A stretch of DNA of 64,000 nt from Nocardiopsis sp. FR4 (GTDB lineage: Bacteria; Actinomycetota; Actinomycetes; Streptosporangiales; Streptosporangiaceae), in the NCBI RefSeq assembly GCF_009830945.1, contig NZ_VWVV01000030.1, positions 31,655 to 95,654 of the forward strand. The letters run 5' to 3'. The translations under genes were made by a program, and so were the position numbers. Of this stretch, positions 51,556 to 59,464 are shown piece after piece. The notes below the pieces were generated by a model, which was not told the DNA's origin, made no database searches, and saw nothing but the letters and a program-made list of their open reading frames with translations. Within the stretch, counting starts at the first letter, position 1, and every line of letters begins with the position of its first letter.

Positions 51556-52304
51556 GGCGCCTCTCCCAGAAACCTGGCCACTGTCGGATCCGGCGGAGCC
51601 GCTGTTCGCGCGTGTTCCGCGAGGGTGCGGCCCAGAGCACGGGCCTGCCTGAGCAGAGGCCGTCGGTGCGGACGGCGCACTTCTCCTTGGCCCCGCAGGA
51701 ACGCCGCGGTGCGCGCGTCCTGGGGCACCCGCGCCCAGACTGGCAGGTCCACAGCGTCACTGACCTCGCTGCTGCTCCTGGTCGGGTCGACCACGGCCAA
51801 TCCCAGGTGCGCGCTTCGACCGGTCAGGCCGGGGACGGCTTCCTTGACGCGTTTGAGCTGGGCGACGTCGCCCGAGGCGACGAGTACCGCGGTGTCAGCG
51901 GCCTCCAGCAGGGCAAGGGCGGACGAGTCCGGGGTCAAGCGCCCCAGGTCCACCACGGTCACCTCCTCGCCGGTGAGGGCTTTGGGGTTGTGCGCGAGCA
52001 GACCCACCGCACCGACCGTTCGTTCGGCTGTGGGTGGTGCCACGCACACCCGCAGGCCCCCGGGCAGCACCTGGGAGCACGCCGTGGTGTCCACGGCCTC
52101 GTGGTCCTGCCCGCTGCGGCTGGCCGCCGCGAGGTCCACGAGCCCTGGCCAGACCGGAAGGCGCCACCACGCGGCCACGTCACCGCCGGAGGCGTCCGCC
52201 TCCACCATCCACACCGACTCCGCGGCGGGCCAGGTGCTGGCCAGCGCGAGCGACAGGGTCGTCACCCCGGGAGCTCCGGCGAGGGAGAACACCGCGACCA
52301 GCAT
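51552..52304 (-). CDS. TadZ/CpaE-like ParA-type protein with altered P-loop
   Basis: A 250-residue MinD/ParA-fold protein that in Tad systems localises the pilus machine. It starts MLVAVFSLAGAPGVTTLSLA and has VWMVEADASGGDVAAWW, VTVVDLGRLTPDSSAL and TAVLVASGDVAQLKRVKEAV. The expected deviant Walker motif (KGGxGKT/S) reads AGAPGVTTL, so both signature lysines are missing and ATP hydrolysis is doubtful. It is coupled to cpaF by ATGA and to cpaB by TGATG. Confidence 0.83.
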   Translation of the reverse strand: MLVAVFSLAGAPGVTTLSLALASTWPAAESVWMVEADASGGDVAAWWRLPVWPGLVDLAAASRSGQDHEAVDTTACSQVLPGGLRVCVAPPTAERTVGAVGLLAHNPKALTGEEVTVVDLGRLTPDSSALALLEAADTAVLVASGDVAQLKRVKEAVPGLTGRSAHLGLAVVDPTRSSSEVSDAVDLPVWARVPQDARTAAFLRGQGEVRRPHRRPLLRQARALGRTLAEHARTAAPPDPTVARFLGEAP

Positions 52305-52942
52305 CAGCCGCCCCCGTGAGGGGTCTGGACCAGAGCGACGTGGTCCTCGGCCGCGGCCCGGGCGAGCCGGGCGGCGTGGGTTCCGTCGACCACCAGGTCG
52401 ACGAGCACGTCCCCGCCCGCTTCCCCCGACAACGGGGTCAGGTTCTGCACCTGGGCCGGAAAGGACACATCCGCGCCGTCCCCGGTCAGGGTCACCGACA
52501 CCTGCGATCCGGCGCGCACCGAGGAGGGCACCCGCCCGGCGGTGAGCTGGGCACTCACCACGGCCTGACCCGAGGAGAGTTGTTCACCGTCCCCGCCGAG
52601 CACCGCGTCCGAGAGCAGCGCGCCTTCGGACACCGGGAGGGTGAGCGTGGCACCGACCGCCTGGTCGATGTCGGACACCGTCGCCAACCTCTCGGCTCCG
52701 GCCAGCTCCACCACTTGGACGTCGGCCGCGGTGATCACGTGGCCGGCCGGAAGGTCACCAGCCGCCACCAGCACCGGCACCCGTTGGTCCACCTGGGTGA
52801 GCGCGAGCACCACGGCGGTGGCTCCGGCCACCATGAGCGCCACCGCGACCAGCAGCGATCGCCACCGGCGCGTGCCGCGTCCCGTCAAGCGGACGGGGGC
52901 TTCCTCATCGCTGTCGGTGCGGGCTCCGGTTGTGGTTACCAC
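52304..52942 (-). CDS. CpaB/RcpC-like SAF-domain pilus protein
   Basis: A 212-residue protein with an N-terminal signal anchor (about residues 28-48), a SAF domain (VPVLVAAGDLPAGHVITAAD, VSEGALLSDAVLGG) and an RcpC-like end (VRAGSQVSVTLTGDGADVSF). It likely sits on the outer face of the membrane near the pilus exit. The GTG at 52942 lies 13 bases after the preceding stop. It is a distant relative of the core-region protein at 19499. Confidence 0.82.
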   Translation of the reverse strand: MVTTTGARTDSDEEAPVRLTGRGTRRWRSLLVAVALMVAGATAVVLALTQVDQRVPVLVAAGDLPAGHVITAADVQVVELAGAERLATVSDIDQAVGATLTLPVSEGALLSDAVLGGDGEQLSSGQAVVSAQLTAGRVPSSVRAGSQVSVTLTGDGADVSFPAQVQNLTPLSGEAGGDVLVDLVVDGTHAARLARAAAEDHVALVQTPHGGG

Positions 52943-52955
52943 GTCCGTTCCCCTC

Positions 52956-53759
52956 TCACGTGACCACCCCGGAGGACTCGACCACCCGCACGCTGGTGGA
53001 GGTCTGGGTCACCAGCGCGGGCATGGTGCCGCCGCCACCGTCGGAGCTGGACCACTCCACGGCCCAGGACACGCGGGCGGTCAGGTCATAGCCTCCGCTG
53101 GAGGTGTAGGTGTGCCCGCAGTCCGGGGACTCCTGTGCCGGGTCGTGCGCCTGCGGGTCGTAGGCGGTACCAGGTCCGTCGCACTCCACGGTCGTGCCGT
53201 CCCCCATGGACCAGGACAGGGAGGCGGGTGTGGCGCTCACCGTCACCGACCCGCCGGGCACGCTCGCGGTCGCCGTCTCGGCCTGCCAGTCATCGGAGGA
53301 GATCCACAGCCACACCGGGACGCGCACGAGCACGGGTGTGTCCGCGCCCGGCGACATCGAGATTCGGGGAGAGGAGAGCTGGAACGCGGCGCGAGCGGCA
53401 TAGGCAAGGTTCTCGAAGTCGACTCCCTCGGCTTCCGCAATGCCTCGCTCACTGGCGAAGGTGGTGCACCGGGCTACGGAACCGTCCATTTCGCACTCGG
53501 GTTCAGCCGACGCAGAATCCATACCTTCCGAAGCACCGCTCTCAGACTCAGGCGCGGGTGCTCTGCCACCGCCACCGCCACCGGAGCCAGCCGAGTTCCC
53601 ACCACCGGACTCAGCGGAAACACCGCATCCAGGCCCGCCGGAGGAACCGCATTCCACGTGGCCGCCGAGGAAGTCCGGGTCCGCCCAGGCGAGCACTGGA
53701 GCCGCCAGGACCGCCGTTGCGGTTGCGATGGCGGCGAACGAAATCCTCTTGCTATCCAT
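52956..53759 (-). CDS. Secreted Gly-rich Tad-locus protein
   Basis: A 267-residue exported protein. It has a clear signal peptide (MDSKRISFAAIATATAVLAA, then PVLAWAD), a Gly/Ser-rich linker (about residues 38-70), and a beta-rich C-terminal domain with VLVRVPVWLWISSDDWQAET, WSMGDGTTVECDGPGTAYDP and GHTYTSSGGYDLTARVSW. Proteins of this type are regular members of actinobacterial Tad operons; the PKD-like domain may be a tip or adhesin part. The start overlaps the lipoprotein gene by 8 bases. Confidence 0.78.
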   Translation of the reverse strand: MDSKRISFAAIATATAVLAAPVLAWADPDFLGGHVECGSSGGPGCGVSAESGGGNSAGSGGGGGGRAPAPESESGASEGMDSASAEPECEMDGSVARCTTFASERGIAEAEGVDFENLAYAARAAFQLSSPRISMSPGADTPVLVRVPVWLWISSDDWQAETATASVPGGSVTVSATPASLSWSMGDGTTVECDGPGTAYDPQAHDPAQESPDCGHTYTSSGGYDLTARVSWAVEWSSSDGGGGTMPALVTQTSTSVRVVESSGVVT

Positions 53760-54276
53760 CGCACGATCCGATTTCCCATATCCGCAGGTCGGACACTCTC
53801 CAAGAAAGCCCGTCGAAGGACACTCCCGCGTCCACCCTCCGAAGCACGGGAGTCTCCGGGGACGGTTCCACGAGCTCCCCCGATTCGGCGTTCTCCCGAA
53901 GCCAGGAGGTCGAGTCCATACAGTCTTCGATTTCGACGTGGGTGTCCTCAGCCGAGACCACCTCGGGTGAGAAGGTCGGTTCACCGCGGGCGATGACGCC
54001 TTCGTCCCCCTCGGCCACCAAGCCGTGCTCGACGAGCGCCAAAGCGTCGCCGCTGGCGTACAGCTCCAGCTGGGAGTAGTCGGGTTCAGGCTTACGGGCC
54101 TCTTCGACCAGTACGTCCCACATGGAGGTGTAGGCCTCCAGGGCAAGGTCTTCAGGCGGTGCCTGTTCTGTGGGTTCCGGCGGGGCGCTGGGCCGGGGGT
54201 CGGGTTCGCTCTCACTCGGCGTGCATCCGACAACGAGCGCTCCAACGAGAAGCACTCCAGTCGTGTGGAGCCTCAT
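53752..54276 (-). CDS. Lipoprotein, first gene of the Tad operon
   Basis: A 174-residue lipoprotein: MRLHTTGVLLVGALVVGCTP contains a lipobox (VVGC) that would anchor Cys18 in the membrane. The mature part is acidic and Pro/Glu-rich, then has a small domain (YTSMWDVLVEEARKPEPDYS, LYASGDALALVEHGLVAEGD) of the kind seen in actinobacterial surface lipoproteins. Function unknown. It appears to be the first gene of the coupled 12-gene operon; the palindrome at 54418 lies 142 bases upstream. Confidence 0.8.
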   Translation of the reverse strand: MRLHTTGVLLVGALVVGCTPSESEPDPRPSAPPEPTEQAPPEDLALEAYTSMWDVLVEEARKPEPDYSQLELYASGDALALVEHGLVAEGDEGVIARGEPTFSPEVVSAEDTHVEIEDCMDSTSWLRENAESGELVEPSPETPVLRRVDAGVSFDGLSWRVSDLRIWEIGSCDG

Positions 54277-54417
54277 CGGACCTCCAGCTCCTCAGCAGCT
54301 CCTCACTTGGAGTGACGAGGCTAGTACTGGAATCGCCGCAATCCAAGACGTAACCGCCATGGAACTCTGATCCGATAGGCGTTCCTCACCGAAAGGTAAG
54401 GTTTATCTGTGAACGAT

Positions 54418-54437
54418 GAACATGATCATTCATGTTC
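54418..54437. promoter_or_regulatory. Inverted repeat upstream of the Tad operon
   Basis: GAACATGA (54418-54425) and TCATGTTC (54430-54437) flank TCAT. The repeat lies in a low-GC stretch 142 bases before the Tad lipoprotein start and is a candidate operator for the operon. Confidence 0.5.
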
Positions 54438-54480
54438 TCCTTGACTCCTCCAGAGAAGGAAAAGAACCGTGAACCGCGGA

Positions 54481-54517
54481 GACGCCCCGCCTGCGTTCCC
54501 TCAGAAGGCGGGGCGTC
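54481..54517 (-). terminator. Terminator between the 93-aa gene and the Tad operon
   Basis: A 12-base-pair perfect stem (54481-54492 with 54506-54517) and 13-base loop. On the minus strand a TTCTTTT stretch follows about 15 bases later, so it probably ends the 54572-54853 transcript and insulates the Tad operon. Confidence 0.65.
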
Positions 54518-54571
54518 CAACGTTTCGCGCGTATTCTTTTCCGAGGTCAGAGGGCACTGCCCTCCGCTCGT

Positions 54572-54853
54572 CTAGCGGACTGTCTGGGGCACGAGTCCGT
54601 GACGGGAGAGGTGAGTCGAAGCTCTGCGTTCCTCATACCTCCTCGCCTCCCAGACCAGGAAGGGCGGGCGGGGCACGGAGTACCTTCGGCTGTCGGCGGG
54701 GTCGTCCATGCGGACCGGAGCAGGTATCGGCGCTGGCTCCACGGTTCGGATTCCCGGACGGGGAGCCTCCAGGACGGTTCCGGGACGGTGGCGTCCGCGA
54801 GCCGGGGAGAACGCCCGGCTCAGCCAGTGGAGTAACGGGAAGATAAGGTTCAT
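54572..54853 (-). CDS. Small protein of the WhiJ-type neighbourhood (93 aa)
   Basis: A 93-residue protein starting MNLIFPLLHWLSRAFSPARG: a short hydrophobic start, then a Pro/Arg-rich middle and RYSVPRPPFLVWEARRYEER near the end. Small proteins of this layout occur beside XRE/DUF397 modules in Streptomyces and relatives, but the function is unknown. The ATG at 54853 follows AGGGAG. It ends before the hairpin at 54481. Confidence 0.55.
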   Translation of the reverse strand: MNLIFPLLHWLSRAFSPARGRHRPGTVLEAPRPGIRTVEPAPIPAPVRMDDPADSRRYSVPRPPFLVWEARRYEERRASTHLSRHGLVPQTVR

Positions 54854-55065
54854 TCGGCAGCGCTCCCTACAAGCGTTGTCCAACCCCGGAGCCGGTCGCA
54901 CGGCTGCCGGGGGCTCTTGCGTCGGGGTGGGTTCAGGGCTTTCCCGGTGGGAGAAACTGCTCGCCCGAGTGGGCCTCGACCACCGGGAGGGTCCGTACCG
55001 CGCCGTCGCGCCGCATGACGCGCTCGCCGGGCCGGACTTTCGTATGCGCGGATGGGAGAGTCGCT

Positions 55066-55665
55066 CTACGCCGCCGAACCGGCCGTGTCGCCCGCGTTCG
55101 GTACCGAGAAGCGCATGAGCACTTCCTTGCCCTCGGCGGAACCGGTACGGACGGTGCGCACCCAGCACTGGCCGTCGCAGGCGACCCGGACGAGGAACAG
55201 GCCTCTCCCGTCCTCCCGCATCAGATCGGGACCGTCCTTCCTTGCCAGGAGGCCTCTCAGCAGCCCGATCGTGTGCACGTCACCGTCGAAGACACCCACC
55301 CACAGGGCGTGGTCGTCGAGGTAGACACGCAGCCGCCAGGGCTTGCGCGAGTAGCGCTCGGAGTTGGCGACGAGTTCCGCGACGGCTTCCTCGATCTGCA
55401 GCGCCTGTTCGGGGAGGACATCGAAGGCGCTCAGAAACGAGTGGGCCGTTCTGCGGGCCAGCCGGGCGGGCAGGCAGCGTTCCAGCAGCTCGACGCTGCA
55501 GACGCACTGCGCGGGGGTTGGGAATCGGATCAGGTTGACAGGCTCACCGAAGAGCGTCGGCGCGCCTTCGCTTGCTTCCACGACAAGCGCCTCCAAGGGA
55601 GATTCCTTCACTCCGCGTTCGCACGGAGCGCTTACTGCTACTATCCACGGCACCCCATCCTTTGG
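55066..55665 (-). CDS. RsbW-like ATP-binding protein (HATPase)
   Basis: A 199-residue protein with a GHKL ATPase domain like anti-sigma kinases: ALQIEEAVAELVANSERYSR (N box), VGVFDGD and DLMREDGRGLFLVRVACDGQ (G boxes). Such stand-alone ATPases accompany XRE/DUF397 pairs in actinobacteria and act in their regulation. I chose the GTG at 55665 (AAAGG upstream); a GTG at about 55614 would give a shorter form. It is divergent from the XRE gene. Confidence 0.72.
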   Translation of the reverse strand, partial: PKDGVPWIVAVSAPCERGVKESPLEALVVEASEGAPTLFGEPVNLIRFPTPAQCVCSVELLERCLPARLARRTAHSFLSAFDVLPEQALQIEEAVAELVANSERYSRKPWRLRVYLDDHALWVGVFDGDVHTIGLLRGLLARKDGPDLMREDGRGLFLVRVACDGQCWVRTVRTGSAEGKEVLMRFSVPNAGDTAGSAA

Positions 55666-55675
55666 CAACCACCTA

Positions 55676-55689
55676 AGGCAATATTGCCT
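55676..55689. promoter_or_regulatory. 14-base palindrome between the ATPase and XRE genes
   Basis: AGGCAATATTGCCT is a perfect palindrome midway between the divergent starts at 55665 and 55749. It is the obvious candidate binding site for the XRE regulator, with autoregulation expected. Confidence 0.6.
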
Positions 55690-55748
55690 ATGGATTGAAG
55701 ATGGAACAGGGCAGGGGGAAGATGGCCGATGACGAAGAGAGGACACCC

Positions 55749-56636
55749 GTGCCGTCAGACACCACCCCGACGTTCAGACGCCTGCTCCTGGGCCGTGAAC
55801 TCCGAGAGCTGAGGGAGACCCGAGGACTCACCGCCAAGGCCGTCAGCAGCGAGATGGAGGTGGCCCCCTCCTGGGTCACCCGTATCGAGAACGGCCAACG
55901 CGGCATCCAGATCAGAGATCTCAAGCGCCTGTTCGAGCTGTACCGCGTGGACGACGACAGGAAGAAGGAAAAGCTCCTCGAACTGGCCCGGCAGGCGAAG
56001 CAACAGGGATGGTGGGAGCCCTACAAGAGCACCCTGCCGCCCAGGTACGCCGACTACGTCGGGCTGGAGTCCTCCGCCTGCTCCATCCGCAACACGGAAG
56101 TGATCGTCGTCCCGGGGCTCCTCCAGACAGAGGGCTATGCCCGTCACCTGCTCACTCACGGGATGCACGACTTCACCCCCGAGGAGGTCGAGAGCCGCCT
56201 TCGTGTACGGCTGCAACGCCAGCAGAACCTCCTGGACCGCTCCCAGGAGACCCGCCTGGACGCCATCCTCGACGAGGCCGTCCTGCGCCGCCAGGTCGGT
56301 GGACCGCAGATCATGCGGGAACAGCTCGCCCACCTGCTCGACAGCGCGGAGCGGGACAACATCACCCTCCGGATCCTCCCTCTGGCCTCGGGCGTGCACG
56401 CCGGAGCCAGCGGGAGCTTCGTCATCCTGGACTTCCCCGCTGCCGCCATGGACCCCATCCCCTACATCGAGACGGTCGCCGGAGACCTCTACCTGGAGAA
56501 GCACAGTGACATAGAGCTCTGCGAGGAGACCTGGCGCTATCTGTGGGGCCAAGCTCTCAGCCCTGCGGATTCCAGGAGACTGGTCGCTGAGATCATGAAG
56601 ACCTACGAGGCACCGAGTACGGAGAGTTCACCGTGA
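55749..56636 (+). CDS. XRE-family regulator with DUF5753 domain (WhiJ type)
   Basis: A 295-residue DNA-binding regulator. The N-terminal helix-turn-helix (RELRELRETRGLTAKAVSSE, VAPSWVTRIENGQRGIQIRD) is followed by a DUF5753 ligand or protein-binding domain with VIVVPGLLQTEGYARHLLTH and RQNLLDR-like, then LRILPLASGVHAGASGSFVI. I prefer the GTG at 55749 (AGAGGA upstream); ATGs at 55701 and 55722 are alternatives. It overlaps the DUF397 gene by GTGA, the usual pairing in actinobacterial development-linked modules. Confidence 0.88.
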   Translation: MPSDTTPTFRRLLLGRELRELRETRGLTAKAVSSEMEVAPSWVTRIENGQRGIQIRDLKRLFELYRVDDDRKKEKLLELARQAKQQGWWEPYKSTLPPRYADYVGLESSACSIRNTEVIVVPGLLQTEGYARHLLTHGMHDFTPEEVESRLRVRLQRQQNLLDRSQETRLDAILDEAVLRRQVGGPQIMREQLAHLLDSAERDNITLRILPLASGVHAGASGSFVILDFPAAAMDPIPYIETVAGDLYLEKHSDIELCEETWRYLWGQALSPADSRRLVAEIMKTYEAPSTESSP

Positions 56637-56815
56637 ACGCAGACAAGGCCGTCTGGTACAAGTCCACTTACTCCCAGAACCAGGGCCAGTGCGTGGAGAT
56701 CGCACAGCTACCCGCGCTCGTGGGGGTTCGGGACTCGGTGCACCCCGAGAAGGGAGCCCTCGCGTTTCCCCGCCAGGAGTGGGCCGCCTTCCTGGACGAG
56801 CTGAAGGGCCAGTGA
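56633..56815 (+). CDS. DUF397-domain protein
   Basis: A 60-residue DUF397 protein (family signature WYKSTYSQNQGQCVEIAQL and GVRDSVHPEKGALAFPRQEW). DUF397 proteins pair with WhiJ-like XRE regulators, probably as antagonists or cofactors. The GTG at 56633 overlaps the XRE stop by four bases, so their levels are coupled. Confidence 0.88.
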   Translation: MNADKAVWYKSTYSQNQGQCVEIAQLPALVGVRDSVHPEKGALAFPRQEWAAFLDELKGQ

Positions 56816-56906
56816 GGGGACTACCCATCAGAGAGGCCTACCGGCTGGTGTCCGTACCGCGGACTGGCTGAGAGGCGAGCCACATCAGCGGCCGACCACT
56901 GGAAAA

Positions 56907-56933
56907 GGGCGGATGCGGTTGTCGCATCCGCCC
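56907..56933 (-). terminator. Intrinsic terminator of the folB-argS operon
   Basis: An 11-base-pair perfect stem (56907-56917 with 56923-56933) and five-base loop; on the minus strand TTTTCC follows at once. It lies 7 bases after the argS stop and would also face the DUF397 transcript. Confidence 0.9.
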
Positions 56934-56940
56934 ACGTCCG

Positions 56941-58668
56941 TCACAGCCTCTGAGGCGCCTCGATACCGAGGAGGTTCAGGCCCTGTTCCAGCACCGCGGC
57001 GGTGTGCGCGGCCAGCGCGAGCCGGGACTCGCGAACACGCCCCTCGGACTTGAGAACCGGGCAGTTCTCGTAGAACGAGCTGAACTGGGTGGCCAACTCG
57101 AACAGGTACGTGGCCAGCCGGTGCGGCTGCAGGTAGTCGACGGCTGCCTGCATCGCCGCGGGGAACCGTGACAGCGTCAGGACCAGCTCTCGCTCGGCCT
57201 GCTCGGTCAGCACCACCGGGGCGCCCAGCTCGGGCACCCGCTCGGCGCGACGCATGATGGAGCGGATACGCGCGAGCGCGTATTGGAGGTACACGGCGGT
57301 GTTGCCGTCCATGGCCAGCATCCGGTCCCAGTCGAACTGGTAGTCCTTCACCCGGTCCGTCGACAGGTCCGCGTACTTGATGGCGCCGATGCCCACCGCA
57401 CGAGCGATCTCCGCCCGTTCCGCCTCCGTCAGGTCGGTGCGGTCGGCGACGATGGCCGCTGCCCGTTCCACACCCTCGTTCAGCAGGTCGGTGAGCTTGA
57501 GCGATGCCCCGGCCCGGGTACGCAGGATCCGACCGTCCTCACCGAGAACGCTGCCGAACCCGACGTGTGTCGTGGCGGTCTGCGGGCTGATCCACTCAGC
57601 CTTGCGAGCGGCGGCGAAGATCAGCGCGAAGTGCTGGGCCTGGGGCGCGCCGACGACGTAGACGAGGTGGTCGCCCTTGAGCTCCTGGGCGCGGTAGCGG
57701 ATCGTGGCCAGGTCGGTGGCGTCATAGCCGAACCCGCCATCGCGCTTGCGGACGATCAGGGGCAGCGGTTTGCCCTCACGCCCGGTGAAGCCTTCGAGGA
57801 ATACGCACAGGGCACCGTCGCTGACCTCCGCCAGGCCCCGGCGGGTGAGCTCGTCGGCCACATCGTTGAGCCAGGGCTGATAAGTGCTCTCACCCTTGTA
57901 GTCGTCGGGGGTGAGCTTGACGCCGAGCAGCTCGTACACGGCTTCGATGTGGTGCTTGGACTCGGTGAGCAACCTCTCCCACAGCGCCAGGGTGCCGGGG
58001 TCGCCGGCCTGGAGGGCGACCACCCGGGCACGGGCCCGGTCAGCGAACCCCTCCACGTTGTCGAACTTCTCCCGGGCCTCCCGGTAGAAGACGTTGAGGT
58101 CGCTGATGCTGAAGTGCTGCTTGTCCAGGCCCTCGTCGACCAGGTGCTCGACGAGCATGCCGAACGGGGTACCCCAGTCCCCGAGGTGGTTCTGACGGAT
58201 CACCTCGTGTCCGGAGAACTCCATGAAGCGGACCAGCGCGTCACCGATGATGGTGGAGCGCAGGTGACCGACGTGCATCTCCTTGGCCATGTTCGGCGAG
58301 GAGTAGTCGATGATCACACGCCGCGGGGCTTCGGGTTGGTAGCCGAGCCGCGAATCGGCGGCCAAACTGGCGGCGTGCTCACCCAACCAGGTGTCGGAGA
58401 GGGTGACGTTGATGAAGCCGGGTCCGGCGACCTCGACGTTCTCGGCCATGTCGCCGAGTTCGAGGTGGGTGACGATCGTGTCGGCGACCTCGCGTGAGCG
58501 CCGTCGGAGGCGCTTGGCCAACGCCATCGCGGCGTTGATCTGGTAGTCCACGCCCACACGCTGGGAGGGCCGGACCACGGTCTCCTCGACCGTGCAGTCC
58601 ACTCCGAACGCGGCACTGATGGCAACAACAACGCGCTGCCCGAGATCGTCTCCGATGTCCCCTGTCAC
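56941..58668 (-). CDS. argS: Arginyl-tRNA synthetase at the end of the pterin operon
   Basis: Charges tRNA-Arg with arginine. The 575 residues have the ArgRS N-terminal additional domain, the HVGH signature at 132-135 in SPNMAKEMHVGHLRSTIIGD, a KMSK-loop region of the E. coli type (GEDGRILRTRAGASLKLTDL) and a C-terminal DALR anticodon domain with LATYLFELATQFSSFYENCP. It looks intact and active. It is the last gene of a minus-strand operon with pterin genes and is not beside lysA and the threonine genes, the usual place for the housekeeping copy in actinobacteria. It may therefore be a second ArgRS, but the rest of the genome is not visible. Confidence 0.95.
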   Translation of the reverse strand: MTGDIGDDLGQRVVVAISAAFGVDCTVEETVVRPSQRVGVDYQINAAMALAKRLRRRSREVADTIVTHLELGDMAENVEVAGPGFINVTLSDTWLGEHAASLAADSRLGYQPEAPRRVIIDYSSPNMAKEMHVGHLRSTIIGDALVRFMEFSGHEVIRQNHLGDWGTPFGMLVEHLVDEGLDKQHFSISDLNVFYREAREKFDNVEGFADRARARVVALQAGDPGTLALWERLLTESKHHIEAVYELLGVKLTPDDYKGESTYQPWLNDVADELTRRGLAEVSDGALCVFLEGFTGREGKPLPLIVRKRDGGFGYDATDLATIRYRAQELKGDHLVYVVGAPQAQHFALIFAAARKAEWISPQTATTHVGFGSVLGEDGRILRTRAGASLKLTDLLNEGVERAAAIVADRTDLTEAERAEIARAVGIGAIKYADLSTDRVKDYQFDWDRMLAMDGNTAVYLQYALARIRSIMRRAERVPELGAPVVLTEQAERELVLTLSRFPAAMQAAVDYLQPHRLATYLFELATQFSSFYENCPVLKSEGRVRESRLALAAHTAAVLEQGLNLLGIEAPQRL

Positions 58669-58693
58669 AGCATTCCTTACCTTTTATTGCTGT

Positions 58694-59464
58694 TCATCCC
58701 TGGTCTGAATCGCTGGGATGCTTCAAGTCTGCCACGGTGCACGTCTCGTTTCCCCCGAGATGTTCACCGGAGTCGACGTGGATGATCTGCCCGGTGACGG
58801 AGCGCGCCTGTTCAAGGAAGAGCAGCGCCGCGACGACGTCGTCCGGCTGTGCGGGATGCCCCAGGCAGCTGCGTTGGCGTGCCAGGGCACGCAGGTGCTT
58901 CTCGTCGTGGCCGGGCGGAGGCAGCAGCAAGCCGGGCGCGATGGCGTTGACACGCACATGTGGGGCCAGGCGCCGGGCGGCCAGAAGGGTGTGGGCGGCC
59001 AAGGCGTGCTTGGACACCTCATATCCCGGCCTGACCCCGTCCAGCAGGGAGAGGCGTGCGTCGAGCATGTTCACCACGTGCCCGCCCTCCTCAGGAAGAG
59101 CCGCGTGCAGGAGGACCGGAGCCATCAGATGGACGCGAAGCCCCTCCTCTAGTAGGCCGAGGTCGTCGACGTGGTGTGGGGGTGGGAACGGTGAGGCGTT
59201 GTTGACCACCAGGCTCGGCGGGCACGGTCCGGTGCGTAGGTGGTGCGCCCAGGTGCGTACCGCTTCGGTGTCGGCCAGGTCCACTCGGTGGGTGCGCACC
59301 GGGATCCCGGCTTCCGCACGCAGGGTGCGGGCCAGCGGCGCGGGATCTCTGGTGTGGGTGTGCAGGTGCAGCCCGTACCCCTGTGCGGCCAGTCCTCGGG
59401 CCAGGTGCGCACCCGTGCGCTGTGCCGCCCCGGTGATCAGCGCCCACCGCTGCTCAGTCGGCAC
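58694..59464 (-). CDS. SDR oxidoreductase, pteridine reductase/FolM-like
   Basis: A 256-residue NADPH-dependent short-chain dehydrogenase. The cofactor loop reads TGAAQRTGAHLARGL (the Arg-x-Gly form seen in FolM and PTR1), then VVNNASPF, LDARLSLLDGVRPGYEVSKH (active-site Tyr-x3-Lys) and NAIAPGLLLPPPG. FolM/PTR1 enzymes reduce dihydropterins to tetrahydropterins, which fits the genes upstream. The GTG at 59464 has GGAGG just upstream and overlaps the end of the 508-residue gene by 11 bases. argS follows 25 bases later. Confidence 0.8.
   Translation of the reverse strand: MPTEQRWALITGAAQRTGAHLARGLAAQGYGLHLHTHTRDPAPLARTLRAEAGIPVRTHRVDLADTEAVRTWAHHLRTGPCPPSLVVNNASPFPPPHHVDDLGLLEEGLRVHLMAPVLLHAALPEEGGHVVNMLDARLSLLDGVRPGYEVSKHALAAHTLLAARRLAPHVRVNAIAPGLLLPPPGHDEKHLRALARQRSCLGHPAQPDDVVAALLFLEQARSVTGQIIHVDSGEHLGGNETCTVADLKHPSDSDQG

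Larger units (their letters stand above)
22300..54276. mobile_element. Integrative conjugative-type element in tRNA-Arg (minimum extent)
   Basis: From the 3' half of tRNA-Arg rightward the window holds an integrase, excisionase, phage-like modification genes, a type IV secretion operon, ArdC, an element-borne sliding clamp and a Tad pilus operon. I draw the right end at the last clear element gene. I did not find a second copy of the tRNA 3' sequence, so the real end may be farther right, possibly beyond the window. The element has no recognised relaxase or replication initiator, so transfer ability is inferred, not shown. Confidence 0.75.

Noticed and set aside
54469..54846. 125-residue plus frame with a GTG start and purine-rich upstream stretch
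   Set aside because: It contains the hairpin at 54481-54517 and lies antisense to the 93-residue gene; Arg/Gly/Pro-rich with no motif.
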